A DNA stretch of 64,000 bases from Rhynchonema sp. JSB1_4 (Eukaryota; Nematoda; Chromadorea; Monhysterida; Xyalidae): positions 16,540-80,539 of the forward strand of contig JASAMV010007542.1 of NCBI GenBank assembly GCA_030248065.1, given 5' to 3'. This document shows, in pieces, positions 10,658-22,292 of this stretch. The translations under genes were made by a program, and so were the position numbers. Every line of letters starts with the position of its first letter. The first letter of the stretch is position 1. The notes under the pieces were generated by a model. It did not search any database and had not been told where the DNA came from. It worked only from the letters and a program-made list of their open reading frames with translations.

Positions 10658-13600
10658 TTAATCGTCATCGTGTTGTGGCTGACGTCTGTCGACGTTGAAT
10701 TCGGGCATCGCACGAATCTTGTGCATGACGTCATCGCTCTCGAAGCGGTACCCTTCCGTATTCACCCCGATTGTGTAGGCCACGGAAAGGGCAGCCTGAG
10801 ATACAATCGATAAATAGTCAAAGAATCTTGGACATATACAGTGCCGCGCGGTGCTGCCAAACACAGCGAAATGCTCCGGGCTCAGCTTTGAACAATGGGC
10901 AACAATCAGACAGTCTTGGCTAACTTTGGAGAGTAAGCACTGTACATTATGTATTATGTATATACATACACAGGCAGTTTGTAAGTAAACCGTAAATGAT
11001 TGATTGTACATATACTTGTTCATTGTTCTAAGCCTACTCACTGGGAAGGACTTGTGGTTTTAAAACCACAAGTCGATTTGTGGTTATGACGAAACCACAA
11101 ATTACTTGTGGTATTTGAATAAAAGTCTTGTGGTTTTGTCGATAAATCACAAAACACTTGTAAACACCACAAGTTATTTGTAACAAAACAACAAATCACT
11201 TGTGGTTCTGCCAGAAAAAGCGGGAATTGCACTGAAACATTTTTGTTGGCTGAGGATCGCCAAACTGGATAATTTCAAGTTAACGCTTTGCTGTATTTGG
11301 TGTTTTGATACCGCGCACGATGTTTGTTGTGCCGAAAGCAGTTCAATGTGGCTACGTATGTATTTGAAATCTACTTGGAAGTCTCAATTTCAACAGCGAA
11401 ACCTGAGGACTTCGATGATGGTTGGTTTTCAGTTGCTGAAATTTTTATGCTTTACTCTGCGTCGCATCCGTTTCGAAATCAAAACAGAACGCTTTCAGAC
11501 AACACCCAATACCTCGCTCGTTCTGCTGTCCATCAAGTGATAAAGGAGGTCGGGCTCGGCCTTTTCACGAAAACGCCTGGACCGAATTCTCAGCGCCAAT
11601 TTTTAGGTTAGTTTTCGTGCCGATCAAATTTGTCAATGAATTGCCAAAGTAAGCAGACAACTCCGCCGATCAATGCATTCACTTATCATACACATCGTTT
11701 GCCTTTTGACATGTGGTATTCAAATTGAATGTCCCTTCAATCTCACTTGACATTTCACTCTTTCAGTCTATCCAGCGGCCGTATCAACCCAGCGGTGCAA
11801 AAGCTACGCTCACCGATTCGCACCCAGCAGTGCTGTGCACCACATAACGGTCGCCATCGGTTTGTGATTTGAGTGATAAAAATACAAAAATTTTCTATTC
11901 AAACCAAACTCTGCTTTGTCTTCATGCCGTTTGAGCAAAATTGCTTTGTTTTTGGTCCAATATTTTGGTACGCATGTACCATTTGAAAGCTTTTTTCTTC
12001 ATATTTCGCGTTTTTTACTCCTATATTTCAATTTTATATCTTGTTTGTGGATGATCTTACTGTGTAAAGGAGAGTAAAGGGGAATAAAATCTGCACGAAC
12101 CGAGATTAAAATGTTTGAAACATTTACAAGTAACTTGTAAACGACGGAAGAAATCACAAGCAATTTGTACAAACCACAAGTTAATTGTGGTTTTTTGACT
12201 GCTATGCCGCCGTGTTATAAACCACAAGTCTTTTGCTTAATTTTACAAGTCTTTAAGTGGCTCCAGTTTTACAAATGACTTGTTAAAAAACCACATAAAG
12301 ACTTGTGGAAAAACCACAAGTCCTTCCCAGTGAGTAATAATGTTTGTGCTGGTGAACGAGGAAAATCCAAATATTGTCAACCGACCAAGGCCACTTGTTC
12401 GGCGTAGTATTCACCAACGACTCCAGACCGCCTGCATCGGTAACAGCGGTCTGTTTTCTGCTCAATGACAACGTGCAAGCGGATTTTTCCACTCAGAGGA
12501 TCGTTATTGGGTCCGAACTTGTAATGGAACGGCACCGACCGTGGTCCCGTCCATGTGTGCTTGCAAACGTTGCCGCGCTACAAGCAAAGTCAAGAATTTT
12601 GTTGCACATGCATGCTGTTGTACAGTGCGATGTCATGCCAAAAGCTTTTGCGCCTTGGTATAATACATGGAAAAAAATATCAATGTGCAGCAAGGGCAGA
12701 TCCAGGAGCCATGGCCCCCTTGGGTCCATTTGGCCCCTGAAGGGGTACCGTTTTGGAAAGAGAAAAGGTCCCTTAAATCGCAGGATTTTCAATCTGATAT
12801 GCTTCAAAAGTCCAAAAACCGCGGTCTTTGCGCGTCAGGTTTGGCTTTCGCGTGCGTAAAAAGTGTCAAAATTTCGTGCGCTTCACGCGCATTGTCACAT
12901 TTTGTATAATATTTGATGTAAAAAGCGCGAAATTCTGAACAAGTACCAGATAGCAATGACTTTCACAAAATGGAACAAGTACTAGATAACAATAACTTTT
13001 TGATAGTTATGTGGCTACCCAGCAACGCTCTCGCGTTGTGCACATAAAGATCAGTGGCATAAAAATAGAGTCTAAAACAAACCTGCGCGAGTTGCGCAAT
13101 ACAACCTTTGTATAATATATAGTTTGCAATTTATCTTAAATCTCGAATTGTGGTTATGGTACTGCATCTGTTTGCGCCCACCGATCCAAGAACCATCCCT
13201 CCACATAAGATTCATTCAGGTCGGGTTGGTTGGAGATAGGCTTGATGGCTGTGCTTGGGTTAGGCATGTGGTACGGCTTAGGCTGACCCTTACCACTAGG
13301 TTTAGGCTTAGTCCTGCAGTTGAGCACTGGTTAAGGGGTCAGCTGGTGGAAGATGTCGGTCACCTAAAGTACTGAAATTTCAGGCTTGGTTTTAGGCTTC
13401 TGCATAGGCTTCGGCTTTTCACGTTACTTTCGGGTTGGCTTCGGCTAAGGCCTGTATTTTTCTGAATTAAACGGAAGTGCTTCTATCTGCCGTACGAGAC
13501 CAACCAATACCCACGTTCTTGGATTCAGTGATCTCAATAGAGAATCGTCTGCATCTTTATGTGCACAACGCCTCGAAACGGAAACTAGAAAATCACGCTC

Positions 13601-15179
13601 TCTGCACAAGCTTCGTTCAGTGACCACTTATGGACAATGTATGTAGGTATGTATTCAATAACTAGCATAACGTGTGTTGTAATATACGTTGGAGTCTCGT
13701 CTGAATAGTTAGCGAAATCTTTTTGAAACAAACCTTCATGTTCTTGCAATCGAATTTGAGCTTGACGTTGAAGCAACTGGCTGCATAGCCTTTGGGCACG
13801 TCAATGGCGGGGGCGTTCGAGAGTGGGTTCGCGATGTCAACAGAATGAACATAGTGAAATGCGCTCATGACCTGCATGAACACCAGACTGGTGTGAGGTA
13901 GCACCACGCGCCAGTAATACTCGTCGGATTTCTGAAAGTCACAATGACAGAATGATCGAGAATAGACTAAAGGTGGAATTATACTGAGGAGCCCTGGCGC
14001 CTCGGTCTGTCTGCGAAAGAAGGCCGAAACTGACCAACATTACTGCACAGCGCTCAGTATTGTTACCTCGCCATGGTATGTATAGTTCAGCCACGTGCTC
14101 ATGAGACGACTCTTTTTAAAGCTTGCTCGGCCAGATTCAAAAATGCGCCGGCTACACGGGTTTTCGCAAACGAAAGAAAGAGATTGGGCCGAGAGACATG
14201 ATGACAAGTTCCAGCTAGCTGACCTCAACTTGTTGCGTGCTTACGCGAACAGCAACGTCGTTCAACACACAAATGTTTTGGGAGTCAAAAGGGAATTTAC
14301 GCACCGAGGTGGAGAGCGTGTTTTTGAAAAATACATGCATTTCTCTTTCTTTCATTTCCAAAATACGTGGAACCGGAACATTATTGGATCCGTTCAAGTC
14401 AACTTCAAAATAAGTCGTCTCATGAGTTCGTGGTTGGACTATACACTCCTGGTAGTGGCTCTGCGGGCAAACTCAAACAGAGGTTATTCGTTTCGTCACG
14501 TCTGTGCATAGCGAGGGCAGTATGCACAGATGTGACGAAAACTCTGTTGTGTTTGCACGCACTGATGTTACAGCCTACAAAGCTCTGCTGGTGGCTTTTG
14601 GAGGCAATTTGGCAGAGGCGTTCGCACTGAAGAACCATGGCACCTCGGTCTGTCTGCGAAAGCAGGACGAAACCAACCAACATTACTGCACTCAGTACAT
14701 TATAATAATACTGCTGCGAAATGTGAGGCTGGACGCTGCAGCCATACTCTGTGACTTAGCAGCGTTTCGGGAGTCTGTGTGTTGCTTCTAATCTGTTGAA
14801 ACAAAACGCATTAACATGGAAAACTGAACAACAGATAATTTTATAACGCGAACACTTTATGTTCAGAAATGAACACATAATGGCATGTGTAAGCTTCGAG
14901 TAATTCTTATACTAAGACATATGTAAAAGAAAGTAAGCATATGTACCTTGATGCTAACGAGCTTACGTACCGGCAATTCCGATTTGAACCTTGGATCCAG
15001 CAAGTTCAGCGCCTTCAAGTGATTGACGATGGCCATAAGTCTGACTTCGCCTGGACTACTGGTGATGAATGCCAACGTCGTGCCGTCACTAGGTCGACAG
15101 ACCACTGCGTTAGGCACGACGCTCAGCAAACACGTGCAATTGGCCTCAGGGTCCATTTCGTTGGCACACCTGCGCGTCC
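10658..15179 (-). CDS. Unrecognised multi-exon gene (3' part)
   Basis: Three minus-strand blocks look like real exons. Block 15,179-14,971 contains CTCLLSVVPNAVVCRPSDG and VNHLKALNLLDPRF and ends at GTACGTAAG. Block 13,931-13,734 (66 codons, phase 0) contains EYYWRVVLPHTSLVFMQVM and NVKLKFDCKNMK and is bounded by TTTCAG and GTTTGT. Block 10,795-10,658 (46 codons, stop TAA) contains AALSVAYTIGVNTEGYRFES and ends in acidic HDDD. A further exon may lie at about 12,350-12,560, but its frame is ambiguous. I do not recognise the family. A 1.3-kb transposon occupies the last intron. Upstream exons beyond 15.2 kb were not found. Confidence 0.55.
11037..12334. mobile_element. TA-flanked inverted-repeat element with subterminal repeat arrays
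   Basis: Perfect ends CTCACTGGGAAGGACTTGTG and reverse complement, with TA at 11,035-11,036 and 12,335-12,336. Each end carries about 150-200 bases of many ACTTGTGGTTT / AACCACAAGT units in both orientations, a layout often bound by transposase. The 0.9-kb middle is unique and has no transposase I can recognise. It sits in an intron of the unrecognised gene. Confidence 0.85.
12680..12910. repeat. Dispersed repeat N, copy 1
   Basis: The blocks GGGTCCATTTGGCCCCTGAA, AAGGTCCCTTAAATCGCAGG, CTTCAAAAGTCCAAAAACC and TTCGTGCGCTTCACGCGCA recur in reverse orientation at about 19,965-20,285. Confidence 0.7.
13240..13450. repeat. Degenerate TTAGGC-rich tract
   Basis: Scattered TTAGGC and TAGGCTT hexamers in a G/T-rich strand. 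Related short tracts occur near 15,970-16,090, 19,740-19,815, 30,430-30,530 and 46,150-46,180. Confidence 0.5.
13970..14710. repeat. Inverted and direct repeats
   Basis: An 80-base unit containing CCTCGGTCTGTCTGCGAAAG occurs in the same direction at about 14,005 and 14,640. Between them, 14,060-14,120 and 14,390-14,460 form an inverted repeat built on CTCATGAGACGACT. It looks like a degraded foldback element. Confidence 0.55.
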
Positions 15180-15189
15180 CTGTTAAAAA

Positions 15190-15770
15190 CAGATCGATTT
15201 TTGCATGTCCTATGACAGAAATGTTGTTTTTTTTATTGATCACCCATATCCAGTATGAGCTTGCTATTTAAACTGAAGGAAATCTCTGAAAAGCCCAGGA
15301 GTAAAACTGACCTACTGCTTGTGCCATGATCGATATTACTGCGTGTGGAATGTTTGCTTCGACCTGTGAAATTACAAGTGCCTTGTGTCAATCGTAAATG
15401 ACTACATACAAAAACTAGGAGGTCTGAGAACGTCAGAAAAGGAACGTGGAAGCATAAACGTTCCATATAACGTGCATAGGGGCCCAAAAGAAGCGTCCCA
15501 GCCCCGGACGCAATTCAACAGCGTGAATGTGATTTTTATGGAGCGCTGTTTTGGTCAACAGCTTAAAAAATTCACGGTATACGAATATTGGAATACAGCT
15601 GTGTACTGTCAGCTGATGTGCGAAAGGAAATCTTCCTGTAATCAATGAAATACCGTATTTCAAATGCCTGGTGGGAAGCAAAATACGGTTGAATAAAACT
15701 AGCTGATGATTTTAACTAGACCATCGTAATCAACACGTGACAAAAGACGTAACGCAATCATTTGGCAGAA
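15190..15770. other. No gene or repeat recognised
   Basis: Unique-looking sequence upstream of the unrecognised minus-strand gene. No further exon could be supported. Confidence 0.4.
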
Positions 15771-15774
15771 TCCT

Positions 15775-15940
15775 ATGACGGAATATCCGGAAGCCTCCAA
15801 GACAACGGACTATCCCGGCGACGGAGTGTCCGGAATCAACACGATGCAATATCCGGAACCCGGAACACGACGCAATATCCCAAAAACGGGCGGAATATCC
15901 GGAACCGTTCAAGACGACGGAATATCCGGAGGATTTAGCG
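15775..15940. repeat. Degenerate minisatellite (GGAATATCCGGA)
   Basis: Around five diverged copies of a unit near 30-37 bases containing CGGAATATCCGGAA and AAGACGACGG. Confidence 0.7.
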
Positions 15941-16732
15941 CAGCTCGCCATCAGCGGCCTAAAATACCTTAGGCTTAGACTGGGGTTTCATGCTTCGGCT
16001 TTGCTAGCCCGCAACTGTTCCTCAGCAAGCTGTTTCTTGTGCACAGATCTTCCTGGGCCTAAGCCTAAGCCTGCAAAACAAGCCTAGATTAAAGATGATT
16101 TTGCCCAATGGGAGCTGTGCTGGTACCTATCCTGACAGAATGGGTAAGCTACAAGGGTTAAACCCTGCGCACTGATGCACATCTTCGTCATGTCGTGTCA
16201 TGCTGGGTATCTTTGCATACAGTATACTGTACATAGTCAACTCTCTACATTGTGAATCGATCGGGACACGCATTTTTCACTATAAATCGTCAAGAATAAA
16301 TGTAAAATTATGTCATTATGTAAAAAAATGTCATTCTATAAATGAAGAATCTTCACTATGCAAAATTATTGTAATTAAGAGCATAACTACATGGAGGTTA
16401 ACTATATAAGGAGATTGGCAGCACCGTTCACTCCAGCATCTGTAAAATATGCGCGCTGAGACTGAGAGTGGCACACAACCCAGTCTGTGTTGGGCGCAGA
16501 AGAATACAGCAAACCAGCGCGTGCGGGCGACCGCAGCATACATATTGTACGTGGTTGAGCTGCTCCACCACAATGTAACAGGCAGCGTTGAGTACAAACC
16601 TTCGTTGTTTGGTAACAAATAAGCCTGCGTAACAAAAATGAGCGAAAACATTTTCAGATGATTGTGGTAACCTATGGATCGATTGTTTATGTATATGCTC
16701 TGACAATATTTTTGGGAGATTTATTTCAAACG

Positions 16733-16890
16733 CGTTGCCTGATCCGCAAGGCGCACCCAGCCGAGTTTCGTACTATTTTGCAATGACCAGTGTGTGTGAC
16801 TGCTGCCCAGCTGACAATAACATGAATACCGTAGCTAGCACACAGATCATGCCCTTTACGGATCAGGCAATGCGTTTGCAAAATTAATCC
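16733..16890. repeat. Small foldback
   Basis: Arms AACGCGTTGCCTGATCCG and its near reverse complement CGGATCAGGCAATGCGTTT are separated by about 100 bases. Confidence 0.65.
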
Positions 16891-16899
16891 AAAAAATTT

Positions 16900-18430
16900 C
16901 AGAGCGCACAAAAGACAACAGTGTCGAAATGCAATCCTGATAACCATTCACAACAGTGTTCAACGGGGTTCACTGTGCCGTTCTCACTTTTTCCGGCCTT
17001 GGTTTATGCAGGTCACGGAAGTGCTGGCAGACCGTGAACAGCTTGCAAGCAATCGGAATTTAAAGTTTCTAAATAAAATCATTCGGTGAGCGTGCCAATC
17101 CAAGAAACAGGAATAAACAACACAAGAAAGAACGCAAAACGTTACAACACGACCAATATGCGTGTACCACGTTGGGCAAAAGGTGTTCTGAGAGGCCCAG
17201 TCAGTGACGGGAGCGACATGCGATGTGAGAAAGTGCGCTGAACACTCCAGCAATACAGAAAAATTCCGTGATCGTGAAAAAAGTGGACAAAACCGGGCTG
17301 TAGTCGACGGCCGACGACAAGTGAGTCAGTCAATAATCATCACCACACAGAGACACGTGGAGCCGGAGCGTGTGTATGGCCATTGTGCGGCTGGTCAGCC
17401 GTCCACGGACATGAACAACCAAACGTGGTGTGTATGTATGTGTGCACTGTGCACTGCACGCTGTGGAGCCCTAAGTCCTACACTTGATTTGTACGTTGAA
17501 GCGGGCACATGGAAACAGTAAAACCGACGCTAAAGTGAGAAATGCTGTGAATATCAGCGCAGCCAGTCGGGAAACAGGTTCGTTGCAGATCGGGGTGCAT
17601 TTCGGGCAGGCCGACCGCAATAAATTCCAAGATGGCCGCCGCCATGAGTTAATACAGCGCCAGGTCGCTCAAATTACCCGGCTGACGAAGTCTCTTTTTA
17701 TTTCGTGTATGCGAAACACGACAAAGTCACGGAATATACCCGTTGCAAAAAGATAGATTGTGAAGTGACCAAGTGACGTAGCAACCATGACGTGGTTTCA
17801 GCTTAATTGCAGATCAGTTATGCCATCAAACAAAGCAGCAAAATAACAGCAAACAACATGACTAAGCCACACAGCGGCTAGTTAACGTCCAGCAAAAATG
17901 AGTACAGGCAAAAATGCAGGCGGCAGTAAACTGGACCAGCGCCAACCAGTTTGCTGTTTTAGTCAGTTTACCACACGTTCAACATATCGTTACATACAGT
18001 GTGTGTTGTACGACGACACAGCATGTCAAAGTTGGGAAAAACGGAATGCTTTTTCTCTGTGGCGGTGCGCAGCAAAGTCCGCAACGAAAAACAAAAAATG
18101 TTTATAGGACAAAAAATATTTCGATGTGGTTTATTTCCCGTCGAAGAGCTAAATATCATGATGAGGCGACACATCGTGGAAAGCTGTCTATCCATACGTT
18201 TGCACGACAGAACACTGAATAGCAATGACAGTGAGTTTGGTAGGGCTATCTGTTTCATGTACAACACAACGTTCTGGCGGAGCTGTCTCGAACATAAGGT
18301 CCTGGTCTGAGCTTGGTGACACTAGCATACCATTGCGAGCAGTGCCATGGAGCCGTGAATGGTCAAAACGATTTCTTTTTCGTTGACTTGCTGCCTTCGA
18401 AGTTCGCATTGCATGGTCCTTCATGATTGT
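16900..18430. other. No gene recognised
   Basis: Open frames here are short and show no domain, motif or splice-consistent extension on either strand. Confidence 0.4.
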
Positions 18431-18518
18431 GGCTCGATTTGCAGTGTTCGAACGGGATTCATTTTTAATCCCGGGATCGGGATTGGGATCAAGAAAGTGT
18501 CGGGATCGGGATTGACCA

Positions 18519-18598
18519 GATAGTCCAAAAGCGATAGTTTTTATCATTTTATGCATAAGATAGTCCAAAAGCGATAGTTTTTATCATTTTATGCATAA
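18519..18598. repeat. Exact 40-bp tandem duplication
   Basis: Two identical copies of a unit starting GATAGTCCAAAAGCGATAG, back to back, inside the hAT element. Identity suggests a recent duplication or an assembly slip. Confidence 0.9.
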
Positions 18599-18709
18599 GA
18601 TGCAAGTTAGTCTCACAGACAACCATGAAACATGTTTATCACACATGGATAAACACCCGGAAGTGATTAAAGCCAATTGAAAATCGAGAATAGCTGATGA
18701 CGGATAAGT

Positions 18710-19060
18710 TCAAAGATCATAATTGTAGTCGATCAGTGGCAAAGCCTTTGACAAAAAGACAAGTATTTCACCTTTTTTTGGTTTCAAGCAGTATCTTTTG
18801 TCATGAAACAAATCATCTGCACTGGAAAAGAGCTGTTCAGAAGGCACGCTCGTAGGCGGAGCGCTAAGATATTTGGAAGCTAGACGTGCCAGTCGCGGAA
18901 ACTTTATCTCATTTGTTGCCCACCATGACACCATTTCCTCGAAACTGAGTTCCTTCGTTCGATGCAATTTTGTGTAACCGTTCAGTTCTAGCCCGACTTG
19001 TTCGCGGTTGGTGGTGCTTGCGGTTTCATCACGCTCGGAATCAGCCGTCGAGCACCTCTT
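18710..19060 (-). pseudogene. hAT transposase, C-terminal dimerisation region
   Basis: The minus-strand reading includes FEEMVSWWATNEIKFPRLAR, LASKYLSAPPTSVPSEQLFS and DKRYCLKPKKGEILVFL, then a stop near 18,710. This is the conserved carboxyl dimerisation block of hAT transposases (W...FP.L...A..YL..P.TS..SE..FS). The BED finger and catalytic core are absent. The frame's amino end runs into a foldback insert, so the protein cannot be functional. Confidence 0.9.
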
Positions 19061-19061
19061 A

Positions 19062-19410
19062 GGGGCGCCGCCACGCAAACACGGTCGTGAGCCGCGGACC
19101 AGCAATAATTCTATGTCCAATGACCGCCCCGCGTTTGCATGGCCGCACTTGCTGGTCGTGGTTTGCGGGTCGCTTGAAACATTTATTTAGCCATTACACA
19201 CAAAAATAAACCAATCAGCGCTGTGCTACGGCAGTCTGCGACGTTGGCTGGACGCTGATTGGTTAAATTTTGTGTGTTGCAGCCAAACAACTGTTTCAAG
19301 TGACCCGCAAACCGCGACCCGCAAGTGCGGCCATGCAAACGCGGGGCGGTTGTTGGACACATAGAACATTTTTCTGACCCGCGACCCGCGCCCGCGTTTG
19401 CATGGCCGCG
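19062..19410. mobile_element. Foldback nested in the hAT element
   Basis: Outer arms GGGCGCCGCCACGCAAACAC and GTTTGCATGGCCGCGCCC, and inner arms CCAATCAGCGCTG / CGCTGATTGG with GCAAGTGCGGCCATGCAAAC, form a long imperfect hairpin. It splits the transposase remnant from the right end of the hAT element. Confidence 0.7.
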
Positions 19411-19964
19411 CCCTTACTACAGCTTGGCGAATTATAATTGCATAATTTTTTACTTTTTGTTCTCAATACTTAATCCCGATCCCGGTACCTTTTTGGGCGG
19501 GACCGGGATCGGGATTGACTTTTTCAAAATGACGGGATCGGGATCGGGATCAGAAAAAGGGTCCGGGATCCCGGGATCCCGTTCGAACACTGTCGATTTG
19601 TACGTTTCAGTGTGCGGTTATTCTGTTTGGGAACGAAGTGTCAGCTCATGTTGTTGTTGTTTGCATCGGTTTTCTTCATTAAAAATGTCAACAGTAGCAC
19701 CAGTGAAGCTCGCTTCGGATGTGGTATAGGGTTGGACTTGTTGTAGCCAAAAAGCCCAAGCCTGAATATAGGCCGAAGCCCAAACCCAAGTCTAGGGTCC
19801 AGGCCTAAGCCACCACCCGGAGCGAGCTTTTCTAGTATATTCGTCGCACGATGACCATACACATGAGAATCCATTCAAAATTTTTCTTGAATGGTAAAGC
19901 ACGCTTCGCTGCCGATCATCAGCGTCCTATATTTTTCCAAAAATTTCTCTGCCGGTGTCACGAC

Positions 19965-20285
19965 AGTGGTGGATCCAGGTTTTGGCCAAGGCAGGGGCCA
20001 ATCCAGTTATTTTTATCTGGCGCTTGTTCAGAATTTCGTGCTTTTTTTACACCAAATAAAATGCACAATGTGACAATGCACGCGAAACTTTGACACCTTA
20101 CGCGCACGAAAGCCAAATTTTATTGCAAATTGGAGCATGACGAGCGAAGCGCGTTTTTGGACTTTTGAAGTGTATCAGAGTGAAAATCCTGCGATTTAGG
20201 GGGTCCTTTTTCCTTCTTCCTTCCGAAACGGTGCCCCATTCAGGAGCCAAATGGACCAAAGGGGGGATCACATGCCCCCTGTGGC
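19965..20285. repeat. Dispersed repeat N, copy 2 (inverted)
   Basis: Reverse-orientation counterpart of 12,680-12,910, sharing the TTTGGACTTTTGAAG, CCTGCGATTTAGGG and AGGAGCCAAATGGACC blocks. Confidence 0.7.
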
Positions 20286-22083
20286 ATAAATGTTGTGGAA
20301 AATGAAACGCTTGTGATCTGCAGCGAGCCGTGCCTTACCAATCAGGAAAAGTTATTGTCGTTGTGCGGCCAACACCATGTCAACGGCCACAATGTTTGCT
20401 TAGCTCGGTGCAGAATACAAGATTTTTTACCATTCTTCTCATCATTTTATGTTTTATTCAAGTCTCATCATGTCATTGTAGCATCTCACGTGCACTGAGT
20501 TATACGTTTGTGAAACGCGCAGCAAAGAAAAAAAAGCAAAAATCATCAGAAAAACAATGAAAATAAAGGTATGTATTTGTGTGTGCTTGTGTGTGCGTCT
20601 GTGTCACATACAGATTGGAAACATACATAGGCAATGTAGATGTACACATGATAGAAAACGACAAAACTTTACAAATCAAAATATTGAATGTATTTATGAT
20701 AGTATTCGGAACGTCCGTGCGTGTGTGTACTGCTATGCACAAGAGTACGTGAAATAGAGACAAAATACACAACAACTGTTCAAAAGCAAAACTCTTGAAA
20801 TGTCCAAAAACCACCCTACATTCACTGAACTCTCTCGATCTGATCAGCTGGGCGACCGGTCTCGCAAAATTGGCAGAGGAAACCAGCAAACAAACAAATG
20901 ACTAAACATTGTAAAAATGCAAGACAACATGTGCACCACAACATCAGTGTTCAGTTTGGTTTAATTACCATCTTTTATTTCGCTTGCCAAACTTGAAACA
21001 CAAACTTGCAGGTGCACATCTAATAAGGAACTTGAGAAAAACTTCCGCTCACGAAACAATCAAGAGCTTGACCTGCCGAGATAAAATTACAAGCATGACA
21101 AATTGCACGAAACTACAGTAAATATTGTTGGATTTATATGTATGAATCAATGTTATACTAGAATTATTCCTGTGCACACAAGTCGATATGATAAACGATA
21201 ATCACATTGTGAATGCATGTAATATACTTTCTATCTTTGCTTGCTTGTTTCGACAAAAATGGATAACACAAACGATTCCATTAACTTGTATTGTATACAT
21301 TACAAGAAAGGTATTAAACAATAACGTGAAATGTTGCTTACAATTGAATGTGTGTGACAGAGAGCGAACAGTGAGTAGGGCATGCTGAAATAAACCGCGA
21401 CAAAAATGCGGCCTCGGTTGCGGGTGGATTGGAAAAACAATATAATAATGAACGTGATAGTGGCGAAAAGAGAAGTGTCAAGTTGAGAGGAAATGCATTT
21501 CCATGGCAATTTCGATAGAACAAAATGAAGGAATAGTTTTAACCTGACAACAAAATAAACTCCGATTCCTGTTTGTATATAGACACACCTATACACACAC
21601 CGCACACCAAGTGTAAGAAAAAGTACGAAATTAAATTGCGAAAACAAAAAAAAATGAAGATTGCGGTATGAAGAGAGAAGAGAGAGAGATTGTGGCTGTG
21701 TGGCATGGTATACACGAATGTGTGGGTTTTCAACAAAATTTTATAATAAATGTTTGAAAAAAGTACACATGCGCGCAAAAATGCTACAACCGGCGGCAGG
21801 CGAGAAACGGTCCACGAAAGCTCAAACAGACGCAACGAACGGAATTGCGCACAACGAAACAAACTCTGTTGTAAGTCAGTATTCTTTCGCGCTCCACGCG
21901 CGGGCACCACTAGAAAGCTGGATGTGCCATAAAAGCAATGGATAACAGAGACTGTACAAGGTAAATTGAAAATGCGTCCCCTAAGGTATCAATATGACTA
22001 CGACGTGTCACCACACGAACAACACACGACAGGCTAAAAATCGTCATCCAAATTCTTTAATCCTCCTATAATATAAGGAAAAA

Positions 22084-22292
22084 GGTCGATTTATACTTCT
22101 GACTTCCGGGAAGTAGAAGTCAAAATGCGGAGGTCACTACCATGCCGAAGTGCCCGGCAAGGCTGTGATTGCCTGCTCCGCTCTGTCCGTTGACCGCTAC
22201 CTGCCGTCTACTGTTCTTGCTCTGTCAATGAGCTGAACGAGCAGTCACAAATTGCTGACTGCCCGGCAGTCAAGGTATAAACCGACCATAAA
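22084..22292. mobile_element. Small inverted-repeat element (putative MITE)
   Basis: Ends GGTCGATTTATAC...GACTTCCGGG and the reverse complement of GACTGCCCGGCAGTC...GTATAAACCGACC pair over about 25 bases. A target duplication is not clear. Confidence 0.55.

Larger units (their letters stand above)
18442..19592. mobile_element. hAT element with degenerate transposase
   Basis: Ends CAGTGTTCGAACGGGAT and ATCCCGTTCGAACACTG with perfect 8-bp duplication tcgatttg at 18,434-18,441 and 19,593-19,600. The subterminal regions are packed with GGGATCGGGATT repeats. It holds a hAT dimerisation-domain fragment, a 40-base tandem duplication and a nested foldback. Ends, duplication size and protein all agree on the hAT superfamily. 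Confidence 0.95.
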
